This document shows, one piece after another, positions 23,201 through 34,219 of a stretch of DNA of 64,000 nucleotides. The stretch spans positions 123,802,346 to 123,866,345 of the forward strand of contig CM045767.1 of assembly GCA_025200525.1 (NCBI GenBank), read 5' to 3'. This DNA is from Camellia lanceoleosa. Its lineage: Eukaryota > Streptophyta > Magnoliopsida > Ericales > Theaceae. The position numbers were made by a program, and so were the translations under genes. Position 1 is the first letter of the stretch, and each line of letters starts with the position of its first letter. The notes under the pieces were generated by a model, which made no database searches, was not told where the DNA came from, and saw nothing but the letters and a program-made list of their open reading frames with translations.

Positions 23201-26200
23201 ATTCTCTAATTTTGCGTTTGGGTCTCATAGAAAAAAAATAAAATAAATAATAATAATAATAATAAAAGAAAATGAAGTAAAAGAAGCTACTTTTTATTTT
23301 TAATTCTGTATTTTTATTTTTGTAAATTTGGTTGGGTCAGGAAAATAAAAAGAAGATTAATATATATTAGTCAAAAATTCAATTTTCATTTACTCAGAGT
23401 ATATATGTTTATGTAATTTCATTTCCATTATACTTTTCATTGCCTTAGACAAATTGAAGATCCAAGCATTTAAAATTATGAATTGATTCATATGTGTTTT
23501 AAATTACTCAAAATTATGTGAGCACAAGAACTAAGAAGGCTTTCTTCTACCAAGTTTCCTACTCTTTTAATAGACATCTCAAGAACTAATAGCTAATATA
23601 ATATTGATGTCCTCTCTCTCTCTCTCTCTCCTTTTTAGTTTGAGCTAGTAATTATTTGTGCATAGTATAAAATTAGCCAAGTAGTAGGTATGAAGGGAAC
23701 TGTGAAGCATATGAGTACTTCAAAAATACTATTATTTGACTATCAAGTACTTATTCAGTATGTATACATATATTCGGTATGTGAAACACGTGTCCGATAT
23801 ATATGCGAGATACTTTAAGCTTGGCATGGGTATGATGCAAGTATGACTTGGGTACTTTTGTTGGTACTTTGGGGAAAAAAAGGGCTAGTAAAATAATTAT
23901 ATAGTGTATTTTCTAAACTTTAAAAATATAGGATATTTTTACAATTATCAAAATATAAAAAATACTTTGAATTCTTTTTTGATTACTACAAAAATACTTT
24001 AATTATTTTCTACATTTGATTTTTAATTATTATATGTTATGTACTAGCACAAATTATATGTATATATATATATATATTTATGAACATATTGAACCGTACT
24101 CATATCTTTTTTTTTTTATTTTTTTATTTAAGTTTTACTATATCGGCATATTCATAACACACCCGCACCCGTACTTCCTAGGGAGGGAAGTTCACAGAGA
24201 ATGTATGTATCTGCTCTCGAGAGTGACTTTAGTATACAAGGAGACCTTTATAAAATCTTACATTTGTCTAATTTAGTGGCCATTTTAACAAGTATGTAAT
24301 TGTAGCTAGGTTCTCAAACATTACCCATATCAGATATTGTAATTTTCCCTTCATCAAATATTCGTTGGAATTTTCCCTACAGAAAGCAGACGAGGGGACG
24401 CGTATTTTGACGGAAAAAATTTTGAGGCTTTACACGCTTATAGTTGCTCTGCCGTGCCTTAATTTTAAGCTTCTACACTTCCATAAAGTCTTGCTAGCAA
24501 TTTAATGGAAGCAACATAAAAAGCAAGGGCTATTTGCATTTTGCACTCCTCTTTTCATAATTACATTTCATATTTTCATTTTAGCATTTAAAATGATGCA
24601 TAATATAATTTTCAATGCATACTAAAATACTTAAATTTTGAGTGCAATTATCAAAAAAATAATGTGAATAACAATCCTCTATAAAAAATTTAAAAAATGC
24701 AGCTTTATATATATATGTGTGTGTGTGTCTTGCTCATGCAATAAACATATCCACAGTGAAGCGTATTTGTACAAAGCATGGGATCCACCGCTGGCTATTT
24801 TGACAAGTAACTCACTTATATTTTCATTTTTAGTTATTATCTCTTTTTCTTTTTACTTTTTTTAAGTTGCAAGTATTATACTAATTTTCTCACTAAATCT
24901 ATATTACTATTACTATAAAAAGAGTGAGCGTTAAAAGTGTTTTCTACATTTTTTATTCAATGGCATATTTACAAATGAATTACAATTTAAAGTGAGCCAT
25001 CACACCTACCGCAAAAGACTTCTCATGCTGGAAGTTATTTTGTGATTTTAAAATTTGATTCAAATTCAAATTCAAACTTCAACAGCCACAAATCATATGA
25101 AGTTGTGACTAATTGGCCAAAGGGTGTCCCAGCATCTATAAAGAGTTCGGGCCATATAATATAACACAGTTTTTTTTGTTAATTTCTTCTCCTCAACCAT
25201 TTGAAACACAAAACTATATTTTTTCCTTCTTTTTTTATTTATTTATTTTTTTTATGCCCTAATTCACAATAGAAATCTTTGTATCGCAATTGACGACACG
25301 TGAAAATTATGAATTCTCAATTTTTAGAGTCTAATACCATAAAGGCTAAGGTGAAGGTTCTATCCTTAATAGCAAATATGCAAATAAATCACTAAAAAAT
25401 TATTATTTTGTGTTGAACTTTAAGATGTTTTGATCTAACTTTTTCTTTTCTTTTTTTCTTTTTGCGTGATTTTGGAAAAAAAAAAATGATCTTCTGTCAT
25501 TTTTATTTTATTTAATTTTATAGTTGAGTTAATTTTTTTTAAATGCACCTAAATTAGAAAAAAATATTACATTAATTTATGATAAAATTACACATTTTAT
25601 AATTGATATTAAGAAATTCTCTAATAAAATAGGTTTTCCCCGTGCAGTATCATAAATTTCTCCAAAGCCAATAATATTATGTTTTGACTATATTTTTATG
25701 AAATTTAAAAAGTGTTAATAAAATAGGTTTTCCCCGTGCAGTACCCGAGGGATTTCACGTGCCAGATCGTCTTCGCTCATTCTGGAGTTGGTTATCAGTA
25801 GTGAAAATATCACGCAAGATTTCAATTCGACTATTACAAGTGCTTCCGTCAGTCCAACTACCACAAACTTTGCAAATTGTTATAGTTGAAGAGAAAATGA
25901 CACAGTTGCTTAGCTGCTCAGGGGAATTCATTTCTCAGGTTTGTCCTCTATACTCATACCAGTTTATTTTCAGAGATAAAATAAAAGGGATTCATAATGA
26001 GAAGATTGTTAATGAGGAAATTAAGTAAAATTGTATTTATTTTGATGATATTTGTTAATGTATGAATTGTTAAATTATTTTTATATAAAACAATAAAATA
26101 AATAAAACAATACAAAAATTTAAACATTAATGTTCCAAAAAAAATTTCCAATATGTAAAAAATAAAAAAATTTCTAATCCCCTCACTATTTTTCTAATGC

Positions 26201-29200
26201 CACCTCCACCTCCTCCTCCTCCTCCGTTCCAATCCCCCTTCCAACATCTCCATCCTAATCCCATTTTATCCTTTACACCCCAAAACAAACAGGCCTCAGT
26301 ATCATGTTATGTTGGACCTTCATTTCTAAGGGTAGTTGTTTTCCTCTCCCTTGTTTTTTATTTATTTTTTCCATTTCTATATCACTGTCTGGGATAAAAG
26401 TACAGAGCTTGTCTCCATTCCATATTTGTGGATTGGACAGTCCACAGTTGGAGCCCACCACAAGCCCCATCTGGATGATCTGCTCATTCATGTTGTAACA
26501 GAGAGTGTACTTAGTTTTGAGGATATCCAACAACATTTTGGTTGTAAACGTGATGATGCTGCTAAGGCCCTTGGTGGTAAGCTCATACAATTAAATAAAG
26601 TGTCGCTTTGAATCAACATAAAAGCAGTCATCTTATCTGAATTCTTGCTCATGCAGTTTGTGTCTCCACAGTAAAGCGCACCTGCAGGCAACATGGGATC
26701 CCTCGGTGGCCACCTCGGAAGAAAAGAAAAGGTAATTGATCTCTCCTTAAGCTAAAGCTTGTAATTAAATCTGTCGAAACTGTAGAGGGCTGTTCATAGA
26801 TCAGAATCACCTGAAAGATCCGACTCGAACTACCTGACCCGAATGCAATACGGACGGTTTCGACCATTAGTTCGGTCGGCTGCGGTTCAGATGTTGAAAT
26901 TTCTATGGTGTCGGTCAAGTGTCAGTCTTGATGAAGAAAAAATCGTTAAACCGGTACGAATTAATTTTATATAATAAATATAAATCTATCAGGTTTCATA
27001 TATAATTCCAACAGAGACCCGCACCTTCTCAGGAATCTTTTTGTCTTCCTAAGAATCAAGATTATCTTCCCAATATGCCTATATCCTTATAATAACTTCA
27101 AATTTGTTATATTACCAATACAATTTTTTCCTATATCCTTATAATAACTTCAAATTTGTTATATTACCAATACAATTTCTTACTAAAAAATTATTTAGAA
27201 TGATTTAAATAAATATATTTTTTAATTTTTTATAAAAAAAATATAAAAAAGTAAAGAAGTGGTATAATTTTAAAAAATAAAAAGTATCCTTTTTTGGTAA
27301 ATCCCATACCAACCCTAATGTTAATGTTATATCTCCTTAATTTTCACCTCTAAATAATTTTTAATGATGTTACATTAAAGTTAAATTTTACATAATAAAA
27401 TATTTGACAAATCAAAATTTAATATTTATTAAATACATCATTAAAAATAATAAATTAATATATTTTAAATATTTTTCTTTTCTTATTTTTCCATCCTCAC
27501 TCTCTAACTCTCTCCACTGTCCCTCCATATCCCAAGAATATGGGATATTTTTCAAATACATTATTAAAAATGATAAATTAATATATTTCCAATATTTTTC
27601 TTTTCTTATTTTTTTCCATCCTCTCTCTAGCACTCTTCTCTCCACTGTCGCTCCATATCCCCAGAATATCTTTATAACTTTATTCATTACCAATGCACCT
27701 GACCAATTTCTCTCTCTCCCTCTCTCTCTCGTCTACCTTTTCCTTCTCAACCCTTTCTTTGACCGTTTCATCTCTCTCTCTCTCACTAAAAACCTCTCGT
27801 CTGCCTCTCCCTTTTTATTTGACCGTTTCGTCTCTTCTCTCTCTCAATTTTCTTTTTTTCTTTCGCAAAACTAATGGATACCTAAGCTCTATCAAAGTCC
27901 TTTAGTGAAGTGCAAGCTTTGGATTGTTAAAAATTGATGGCGATAATTGATCAATTGTAGTTATAACTCTCTCACCCTCTCTCTCTCTCACTCACTCTTA
28001 ATTTCTGAACACTCTTGCTTGGCGATGGTGTCAAGTGACGATGATAATTGTGCGATGATGCGTGAGTATAGCCTCGCTATTATCATTTTTTTTTTTCAAT
28101 ATCCCTTTTCCAGAACTGGTCTAGATCAGTATTTATATATTTGGATTGTATATATTTTTTATTTTGAGCTTTGTTTGAACGTGAAAAAAAAAAATGTTTT
28201 GTGACATGTTTTGTTTGAAATTGTATTTTTTGTTTTTTTTTACTTTTCTTTTATTTTTAATGAATATTTTTAAAATTGTAAGTAATTTTTAATTTTTTAA
28301 ATTCACCTTATTTAAATATTTTTAAATAGTAAAATATTTATAAAAAAATATTTTTAAAAATTAATAAATATACAAAAATATGAAAAATATACTGTATTTT
28401 TATATTTTTGATATTTAGTAAAAATTTTAATGATTTTTAAGTATAAATTTTTTTTAAGTACTATAAATTTAAAAAAAAAAGTTATTTAAGATATTAAAAA
28501 AAATGTAATGAAAATAAAAAAAATTTACTCAAGTGAATTTTAAAAATTAAAACTAAACAGAATGATTGTTTTTCTCATCGTCTCATTTATTTCTCTCTTA
28601 TCTAACCAATTATTCTTCCAGTTTCCGAAATGGACTATATACTTGTTGAACCAGAGGGAGAAAAGAATGTGCCACCCACCTGCAAGACACCAACTGTTGG
28701 GACTGTGCTAGATTTTATAGAAGGGCCAAACTTGTCAAATACAGAGAATCGTTTAAATGAAGAGAGCATCACAACCACTTTTCAAGATTCTGTCCGTGGT
28801 AATTATTCTGCATGAACTTGTCTATTTCATCTACTATAGAGAGTGCAGAAGCATGGGCTTTCTCTGAATTGATATTTCAACCAAAAGAATTGACTCCATC
28901 AAAAAAGATCCCACATTATACTATAATCGTCTTTCGCTTTTTTCTCTCTCCTCTTATCTTTTTTTTTTTGTACAATAGAGGAAGATAACGCTCTAATTTT
29001 ATACAATCTCATTGTTTCTCTTCTTCTCATTTATTTCTCTATTATCTAACCATTTCTTTTCTTCTCTTTCAGTATTCGAAAGATATTGTATACTCCTTGA
29101 ACCACAAGGAGAAAAAAATGTGTCACTTACCCACAAGACACCAACTAATGGGCAAACAGAAGTAGGGAATGGAATGGTTGGATGCATTCAGGACCAAAAT

Positions 29201-29908
29201 GGGATTGTGCCAGAATTTATTAAAGGTCCAAACTTGACAAATACAGAGAATCGTTCAAATGAAAAGAGTTTAACAACTCCTAATTTTCAAGATGTTGTCC
29301 CTGGTAATTATCCTGCCATAGATTTTTCTATTTCATCTACCTACAGAGAGAGTGGTGAAGCAGGGGGTTCCTCTGAATTGGCATTTCAACCAAAAGAATT
29401 GACTCCATCTACGGCTTATCTGAATCCCAATGCTTGTGTGTTTACACAGCCGCATATATCATTGAGAGAGATGCCAATTGAGAATGTGGGGAGCTTAATA
29501 GATTCTAGAAATTTCTCTACTTCAGCACTGGGCTTTTTTATGGGGGAACATGTCTCTGAATCTAGTTGCACAACGCCTTTGTGTTCTGATCAAGCTCCAA
29601 TGCAAACCATAACTACTATTCCCCGCATAATGCCACATCTCACAGAAAAGCGAGATGTAAGGACTGTGACGTTTAAGGCACAATATAGAGAGAAAAATAT
29701 AAAATTTCGTCTCTCTCTACCATCTGGAATTGTCGAATTGAAGAAACAAGTGACAAATAGACTGGGAGAGCTTGGCAGCTTCCAGGTCCATTATCATGAT
29801 AATGATAATGACTGGATTTTAATAGGCTGTGATACAGACTTATGGGACTGTTTCGAACTTTCGAGTTCATCAGGGAATGAAGTAGTTAGACTAGTGGTTC
29901 TTGATTAG
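19990..29908 (+). CDS. NIN-like protein (NLP) type transcription factor, RWP-RK plus PB1, reduced or degenerating
   Basis: Proposed exons: 19990-20214 (MSWWEEEEEQIWE start, Pro-rich, 75 codons), a possible exon at 22849-22949 (DIYDPTTPWTSAPYPGDLEL), 25742-25938, 26441-26576, 26657-26731 and 29073-29908. The last three join in perfect phase. RWP-RK is SFEDIQQHFGCKRDDAAKAL, then STVKRTCRQHGIPRWPPRKK. PB1 is the last 80 or so residues (VTFKAQYREKNIKFRLSL, then a DNDNDWILIGCDTDLWDC acidic OPCA-like motif, stop at 29906). NLPs bind nitrate-responsive elements and PB1 mediates self-association. The large GAF-like N-terminal region of ordinary NLPs (800-1000 residues in total) is not found; this model gives only about 500. 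Phases of exons 1 to 3 do not chain cleanly, so exons may be missing or the locus may be decaying. Family certain, gene model tentative. Confidence 0.65.
20180..20499 (+). repeat. Parent copy of the 18289-18615 duplication, with CT microsatellite
   Basis: It spans the last codons of exon 1, the donor GTGAGA (20215) and the first 285 bp of intron 1, including a (CT)n run at 20222-20258. Confidence 0.9.
20812..21145. mobile_element. Possible MITE in intron 1
   Basis: The left AAGCATCTCTAACAATC and the reverse complement of the right GACTATTGGGGTGCTCTAAC form a weak inverted repeat around an AT-rich centre, similar in style to the element at 31001. Low confidence because the ends are imperfect. 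Confidence 0.4.
21250..22217. mobile_element. Non-autonomous hAT element in intron 1
   Basis: The element begins TAGGAATGGCAA and ends TTGCCATCCCTA, imperfect inverted repeats typical of hAT. A perfect 8-bp duplication GGCTTATC flanks it (21242-21249 and 22218-22225). Subterminal parts are G/C-rich with repeated CCCCGTCCCC-like runs. The interior has GA-rich and GCGACG-rich tracts but no transposase. Frames seen inside it are low-complexity artefacts. Confidence 0.92.
22496..22644. mobile_element. Short foldback MITE (family A, copy 2)
   Basis: GTGTTTAGTTGGGGGATTTG and CAAATTCCCCAACCAAACAT are inverted ends related to the 12571 element. It lies in intron 1 or 2 of the NLP locus. Confidence 0.7.
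24733..24803 (+). pseudogene. Broken copy of the second RWP-RK exon
   Basis: It aligns with 26646-26722: the upstream CTTGCTCATGCA is shared, then a frame reads ISTVKRICTKHGIHRWLF, matching STVKRTCRQHGIPRWPPR of the intact exon, followed by TGA. The acceptor is destroyed (GCAA in place of GCAG). Flanking sequence at 24806-24900 also resembles 23010-23075, so the duplication involved intron DNA as well. Confidence 0.85.
25624..25755 (+). repeat. Duplicated splice-acceptor segment
   Basis: TAATAAAATAGGTTTTCCCCGTGCAGTA-type sequence occurs ending at about 25650 and again ending at 25743, about 93 bp apart. The second copy is the acceptor of the 25742 exon; the first could act as a decoy. Confidence 0.7.
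26441..26731 (+). other. RWP-RK DNA-binding domain, two exons with an 80-bp intron
   Basis: Exon 26441-26576 (acceptor TTGGACAG, donor GGTG|GTAAGC), intron 26577-26656, exon 26657-26731 (acceptor CATGCAG, donor AAAAG|GTAATT). The codon split G|TT restores Val, giving a continuous KALG-V-CVSTVKRT reading. The RWPPRK signature is intact with no stop, so this part of the locus could still be under selection. Confidence 0.85.
27078..27181. repeat. Tandem duplication, 52-bp period
   Basis: CCTATATCCTTATAATAACT starts at 27078 and 27130, and the following 30 or so bases are identical. It lies in the last intron. Confidence 0.85.
27432..27669. repeat. Tandem duplication, about 124-bp period
   Basis: Two copies share AAATTAATATATTT, a poly-T/C stretch, CTCTCCACTGTC and CTCCATATCCC. 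It lies in the last intron, close to CT-rich runs at 27707-27850. Confidence 0.8.
28622..28905 (+). pseudogene. Partial duplicate of the terminal PB1-containing exon
   Basis: It has its own acceptor (TTATTCTTCCAG) and reads VSEMDYILVEPEGEKN, CKTPTVGTVLDFIEGP and NTENRLNEESITTTFQD to a TGA ending at 28815. It parallels the true exon (VFERYCILLEPQGEKN) and resemblance continues to about 28905 at DNA level. It joins in the same phase as the true exon, so splicing into it would give a protein that ends about 65 residues later without PB1. Confidence 0.88.
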
Positions 29909-31000
29909 GTTGCCAATTCCAAGAATTTTAGTAAAAGCTGCATAAGGTTGAAGAGCAAAAGGTTGTAGAATGCTACATTACTACAACATATATATTTCAG
30001 TGCTCGTTTATTGTTTTGGGGAGATTTTGGCTTATGATTTTTAGAGTTGATTTGCTGCTTTTTTTTTTTTTTTTTTGGTTGTGATTTTAGAAAAAAACTA
30101 GTTTTTATTTATTTACTTGTTTTTTGTGTGCTTTCTTTCTGTTGGAGCTTGACTGCTGGGTAACATTTACTGATGTTTGTTTTCTCAAAAAGTATGCATT
30201 GCTTTTTTTTTTTTTTTTTTTTTTTTTTGTATGGTTGGTTTGGGTGCTGTATTTGGATCATATATATATATTAGTGGTTTTGATTGTAGAAAGAATTTAG
30301 AGTAAATTAAAAAAAAAAAAATCAAGTTTTCATGTGTTTTTCAAATTAAATTTCAAATTTGCAATTGTATCAATTTAAATTTTAAAGGGAAATGTTTCGG
30401 ATCCCCTTTGGGGATGACCCTCACACCCCCAAAGTGATCCTAACCCTTCATGGCCAAATCAACACACAATTGAGAGGGTTTTGATACAATGTGTTGGAGT
30501 TTATGAATGGCTATGATATAATGGATGATAAATATATGGTGGATATGGTGGGATCATGTTCAAATATAAGATCAATATTAATATTTAGTGAAATGAACGA
30601 ATGAAAATGTGTCATGTGTGCATTATTATTATTATTATTTTCTGTCAAATAAGTTAATAGATATGGACGGATGGTTAATATTGATACAAAATAAGAAATT
30701 TAAAATTTAAATTGATGCAATTGAAATCTTAGGATTTAATTTAAAAAGCCCACAAAACTTTGAATTTTTTTTTTTTTTTGGGTAATTTACCAAGAATTTA
30801 TGTTTTTGATTTTAAGTTGGTTGTGAGAACTTTTATATTAATTGTTTGTACGTAAATTGGAATATTACTCAATGTTTCCAAATACTAAAGAAGATTAAAA
30901 TTTTCAAGGCTATTTTGTGGCTCTCAAATTTACCACTTTGCGAATCTTTTACTCCAGTTTATGTTTAAATCTAAGATTGTCATCAGAGTGGTTAATGTTA
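29909..31000. other. 3' flank of the NLP-like gene
   Basis: Poly-T runs near 30060 and 30200, AT-rich DNA, no further gene. The polyadenylation site could not be placed with confidence. Confidence 0.4.
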
Positions 31001-31257
31001 GGCCATCTCCAACCCTTACTCATATTTGATATAGACTAGTCCAATGGCCAAATTCAAATTTAAGTAAAAGTTTGACAAGGGGCACAATTGTAAATTTAGA
31101 AGCTACTATATCATCCCAAATCGCCTATAGAAATTTGAGTTAAAATTTGGGTCAAATTTTGAAAAAAACTCATTTTGGTATGATTTTGAGTAAAGGAGTG
31201 GAGAGAGATTTTGAACATTTTTGCTCAAATTTTGATTTAGGGCTGGAGGAGATGACC
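31001..31257. mobile_element. MITE with GGCCATCTCC ends
   Basis: GGCCATCTCCAACCCTTACT and the reverse complement of GGGCTGGAGGAGATGACC form terminal inverted repeats. The interior is AT-rich with repeated TTTGAGTAAA/AAATTTGAGT motifs. No target duplication confirmed. Confidence 0.65.
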
Positions 31258-32067
31258 TCTACTACAAAAATGAAATTTGACCTAATACAACTGCGTTGCT
31301 TATGATAATGAAAATCATGTTACTTTCTCTTCTGTTTCAGCAATTTACTCGGCAGCCAAACACAAGTCAAAAAAATAAATAATAATAATAATAATAAAAA
31401 ACAAGCAGTGTAATTTCATACCTAGAATTGAAGAGAGTTCAGATGAAAGGGCGTCTAGTGAGCTCAATTTCGGTAGCCTTCATGGCCTTCACAAAAACCA
31501 TACCGAACCTCAACACAGAGAAACGATTGTAGATGTATGTGATGATACTGATGAAGATCAGAAATGGAGGAGGATGAATCGATGAGAAGGAGTGAGCAGA
31601 CCAGGCACTTTTTCACTCACTCCCACTGTGTCGCACACTGGGCTTTTTTTTCTTTTTTTTTTTCCGTTGATGATTTTTATATATAGGGGTTGTTTGGGAA
31701 AGATAGTTGGGTTATGTGACTTATTTTGCAAAATAAATTAAAGTCACTTTATTATTTTTTTAATTTTTATAAATCATATTTATTTCTTTATTTTTTTATA
31801 TATTTTTAAAAAAATTAAAAATTTGACTTTTAATCTACTTTATAAAAATAAAAAAAGTTAAGATAATAAGATAAGATGTCATATATAATTCATAATTATT
31901 TTATTTTTTATTTAAAATTATCAAATTAATTATGAAAATTTAACTAATTTCTCAAATATAATTATTTTAACTAAATTAAAGAATTAAAAAATTAAATAGT
32001 GAAGTGAACATCTCAAAATAGGTCATACTGGGCCGTTTGCTACTGGTGTGGTGGACACTTTTTTTCG
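31258..32067. other. Spacer with a possible small minus-strand frame
   Basis: 31400-31620 on - can read MVFVKAMKATEIELTRRPFI, ending before a GT at about 31425, with AG-rich DNA upstream. I do not recognise it. The remainder is AT-rich. Confidence 0.25.
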
Positions 32068-32424
32068 GGGCTTTTCTCAAATTAAGTCAAATTAGTAACT
32101 TAATTTTTAAATTAGGCTAAAACGTGGTTGTGAACCACGCTTTCAACGTTTTTGTGACTGTCGTACGGAAATTTTGTGAAATCGTAAAAGTGTATTTTCA
32201 AACCACGCTTTTAATTAAAGAAAGCGTGGTTTGTAACCACGCTTTTAATTAAATTTTTTTTCCTGAAAGCGTGGTTGTGAACCACACTTTTAACTGAAAA
32301 TTATTTTTTTCTGAAAACGTGGTTGTGAACCACATTTTTAACTAAAAAAAAATTTCTTCTGAAAACATAATTGTGAACTACGCTTTTACTGTTCACCATA
32401 GAAAGCGTGTATGATAACCATGCT
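32068..32424. mobile_element. Left arm of a MULE of the 49940 family, interrupted
   Basis: It begins GGGGCTTTTCTCAAATTAAG and follows the 49940-50260 arm closely (GGCTAAAACGTGGTTGTGAA, the TTTTTGTG block, then repeated AAGCGTGGTT/AACCACGCTT hairpins). It stops at 32424 inside the block that in the 50k copy reads GATAACCACGCTTTTAACC. The continuation is at 36668. No opposite arm was found before 39000, so the element is truncated or its right arm is lost. Confidence 0.8.
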
Positions 32425-33530
32425 AAGTCTGGCGACAGAGAGTAGCCTTTACTGACTGATCCACTTGATGAACAAACAACAGCAGAAGAGAAAGCTCCGG
32501 CGGTTTGGCCAACTTGTTCTTCGGTTTCAATCTCAAGTGAGTCCCTCGAAAAGTTGTTTACTTTGGGTTTCCGTTGGATGACATGTCTGTAAGTTCGCAC
32601 ATAGTTAAGCAAATGTGAGGCCGACCGATCTTCGTTAGTGCAACTTTCATATCCCTCGGATGCTCTTTCTCTGGCCTCCTTTTTAGCTTCTTTGAACCTG
32701 CAAGTACGAACAATAACACTTAAAAAAATCACAGGCAATAAGCGAATGGATAAAAGGAAACTAAAATAAAGAATGACCTGGGTGGCCGTTCTCTCGTGGA
32801 ACCCGCTTCGATCGGCCAACCTCCTCGGCCGCAAACTCCCAATTACCTCCGACTTGAAGGAAATCAAAGCAATGCTTGTCATTATCAGGAAGATCAGTAA
32901 CGAGTTGAAGGTCCAACGACCGAACTTTGACATAATAGGTTTTACCGCCTTTATTACGACACAAGGAGTAGCAATGAAGGATATCCCAAATACCCAAGTC
33001 CAAGTCTAAGAGGTCGTTCAAGACCGAGACACCGTTTACCACTCTAAATGTGTTCATTGATATTTGCATTGGTGTAAGTTCGAAATAAGAAAAGAATCGA
33101 CGCAACAAAAGGCTCAACGGAAACCTAACACCCCCCTCTACGATGGAGGCAATTGAGAAGGGCATTGTGGTGCTAGTACACGACCGATCCGCGTCTACCG
33201 CTGCCAATGTCAATGTGACATCATTGGGAATGTTATATCTTCGGCGGAACTCATCCATTCCCGCCGGAGTGTCCACTAGGTTCCGAAACTTACCCATGGG
33301 AGGTGCGACGTTCCACCAAACAACTACACTAAAGATGACTTGCAAGGTTAGAGGTACAATGGCCTACCGAGCAATCGTATGCTAGACAACTCTTAATGTT
33401 ACACTTAGCCAAAAAAGTAATGGTGAAGGTGGAAAATAAATACATGGATTTTATGACTTACGGTGTCAGAATCAAGAGGAACTCGATGGCGAGCGTCTCC
33501 GATAAAGCAATCCCACTGTGGCAACCAAGA
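32425..33530 (-). pseudogene. Antisense 'putative gypsy-type transposon' (PF04195) gene of the Tat-like element
   Basis: Read on -. The exon ending at 33462 gives QWDCFIGDARHRVPLDSD with donor GTAAGT. The main exon at about 33390-32778 gives MDEFRRRYNIPNDVTLTL, GGVRFPLSLLLRRFFSYF, TFRVVNGVSVLNDLLDLDLG and LQVGGNWEF, the family pattern. An 80-bp intron (32777-32698, CAG|GTCATT to TTGCAG) leads to a Lys/Glu-rich exon (RFKEAKKEARERA). The intron phase is off by one against the best frame of the last exon, which suggests a small indel or a different border. The last exon reads out of the element into the flanking MULE arm before stopping at 32301. Function of this family is unknown; it is common as extra antisense ORFs in Tat elements. 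Confidence 0.75.
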
Positions 33531-34219
33531 GAAAAATTGTGAGTTGCAAAAAAAAAAAAAAAAAAGTAGAAAAAACAAATCAATAGATAAATAAATAATA
33601 GTGGAGGACTTACAAAACAGTGTCCACCGAAAATCAATAAGAAAAGCTTATTAAAAGGAGAGAGTTCAAAAACTTACAAAATCAAAACCCAGTGAACAAG
33701 AGACAAGATGAACAGGTTGTAAGGTAACAGAACGGCGTGGATAATTTTTGGCTGCAAACAACGAACGCCGACGGGTTGCCGAAAGATGAAGATCGAAGAA
33801 GAGAACACTGGGTTTGTCCCCAGACTCTGAAAATCTAATTCTCTAGAGTGAGAAAGTAAGGAGACCACGCCATTGGTGCAAGCTCTCAATTTTCTGAAGA
33901 GAAGTTTGGAATTTATAGAAAAAGGACCGGAGGTCAAGTTATCAGATTATTAGATTTTAAAATTGCTTTAGAGTTCCAAGAAAAAGAAAAATGTAAGAGC
34001 AAAACCAAAGTCAGACTCCTTTTCCGAAAATGGGTTATGTTGTTCCTGGAGTCAAAAAGTGAGGCAGCAAGGAAATGGGAAAAATGGGTCTGGAAATTCA
34101 AATTTCTAGAGTGAGAAAGTATTAAAGTGGGTTTGCTTGTTTTCATTAAAAAACTTTGAAATGGACTTGCCTTTACGTCATGTTGACAGCTCCCAAACTA
34201 GTCAAATGTGGATGCGTGA
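33531..34219. other. Leader region of the antisense gene
   Basis: AT-rich DNA with two imperfect copies of TCTAGAGTGAGAAAGTA (about 33841 and 34109) in similar contexts, which suggests a local duplication. No ORF supported. Confidence 0.4.
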
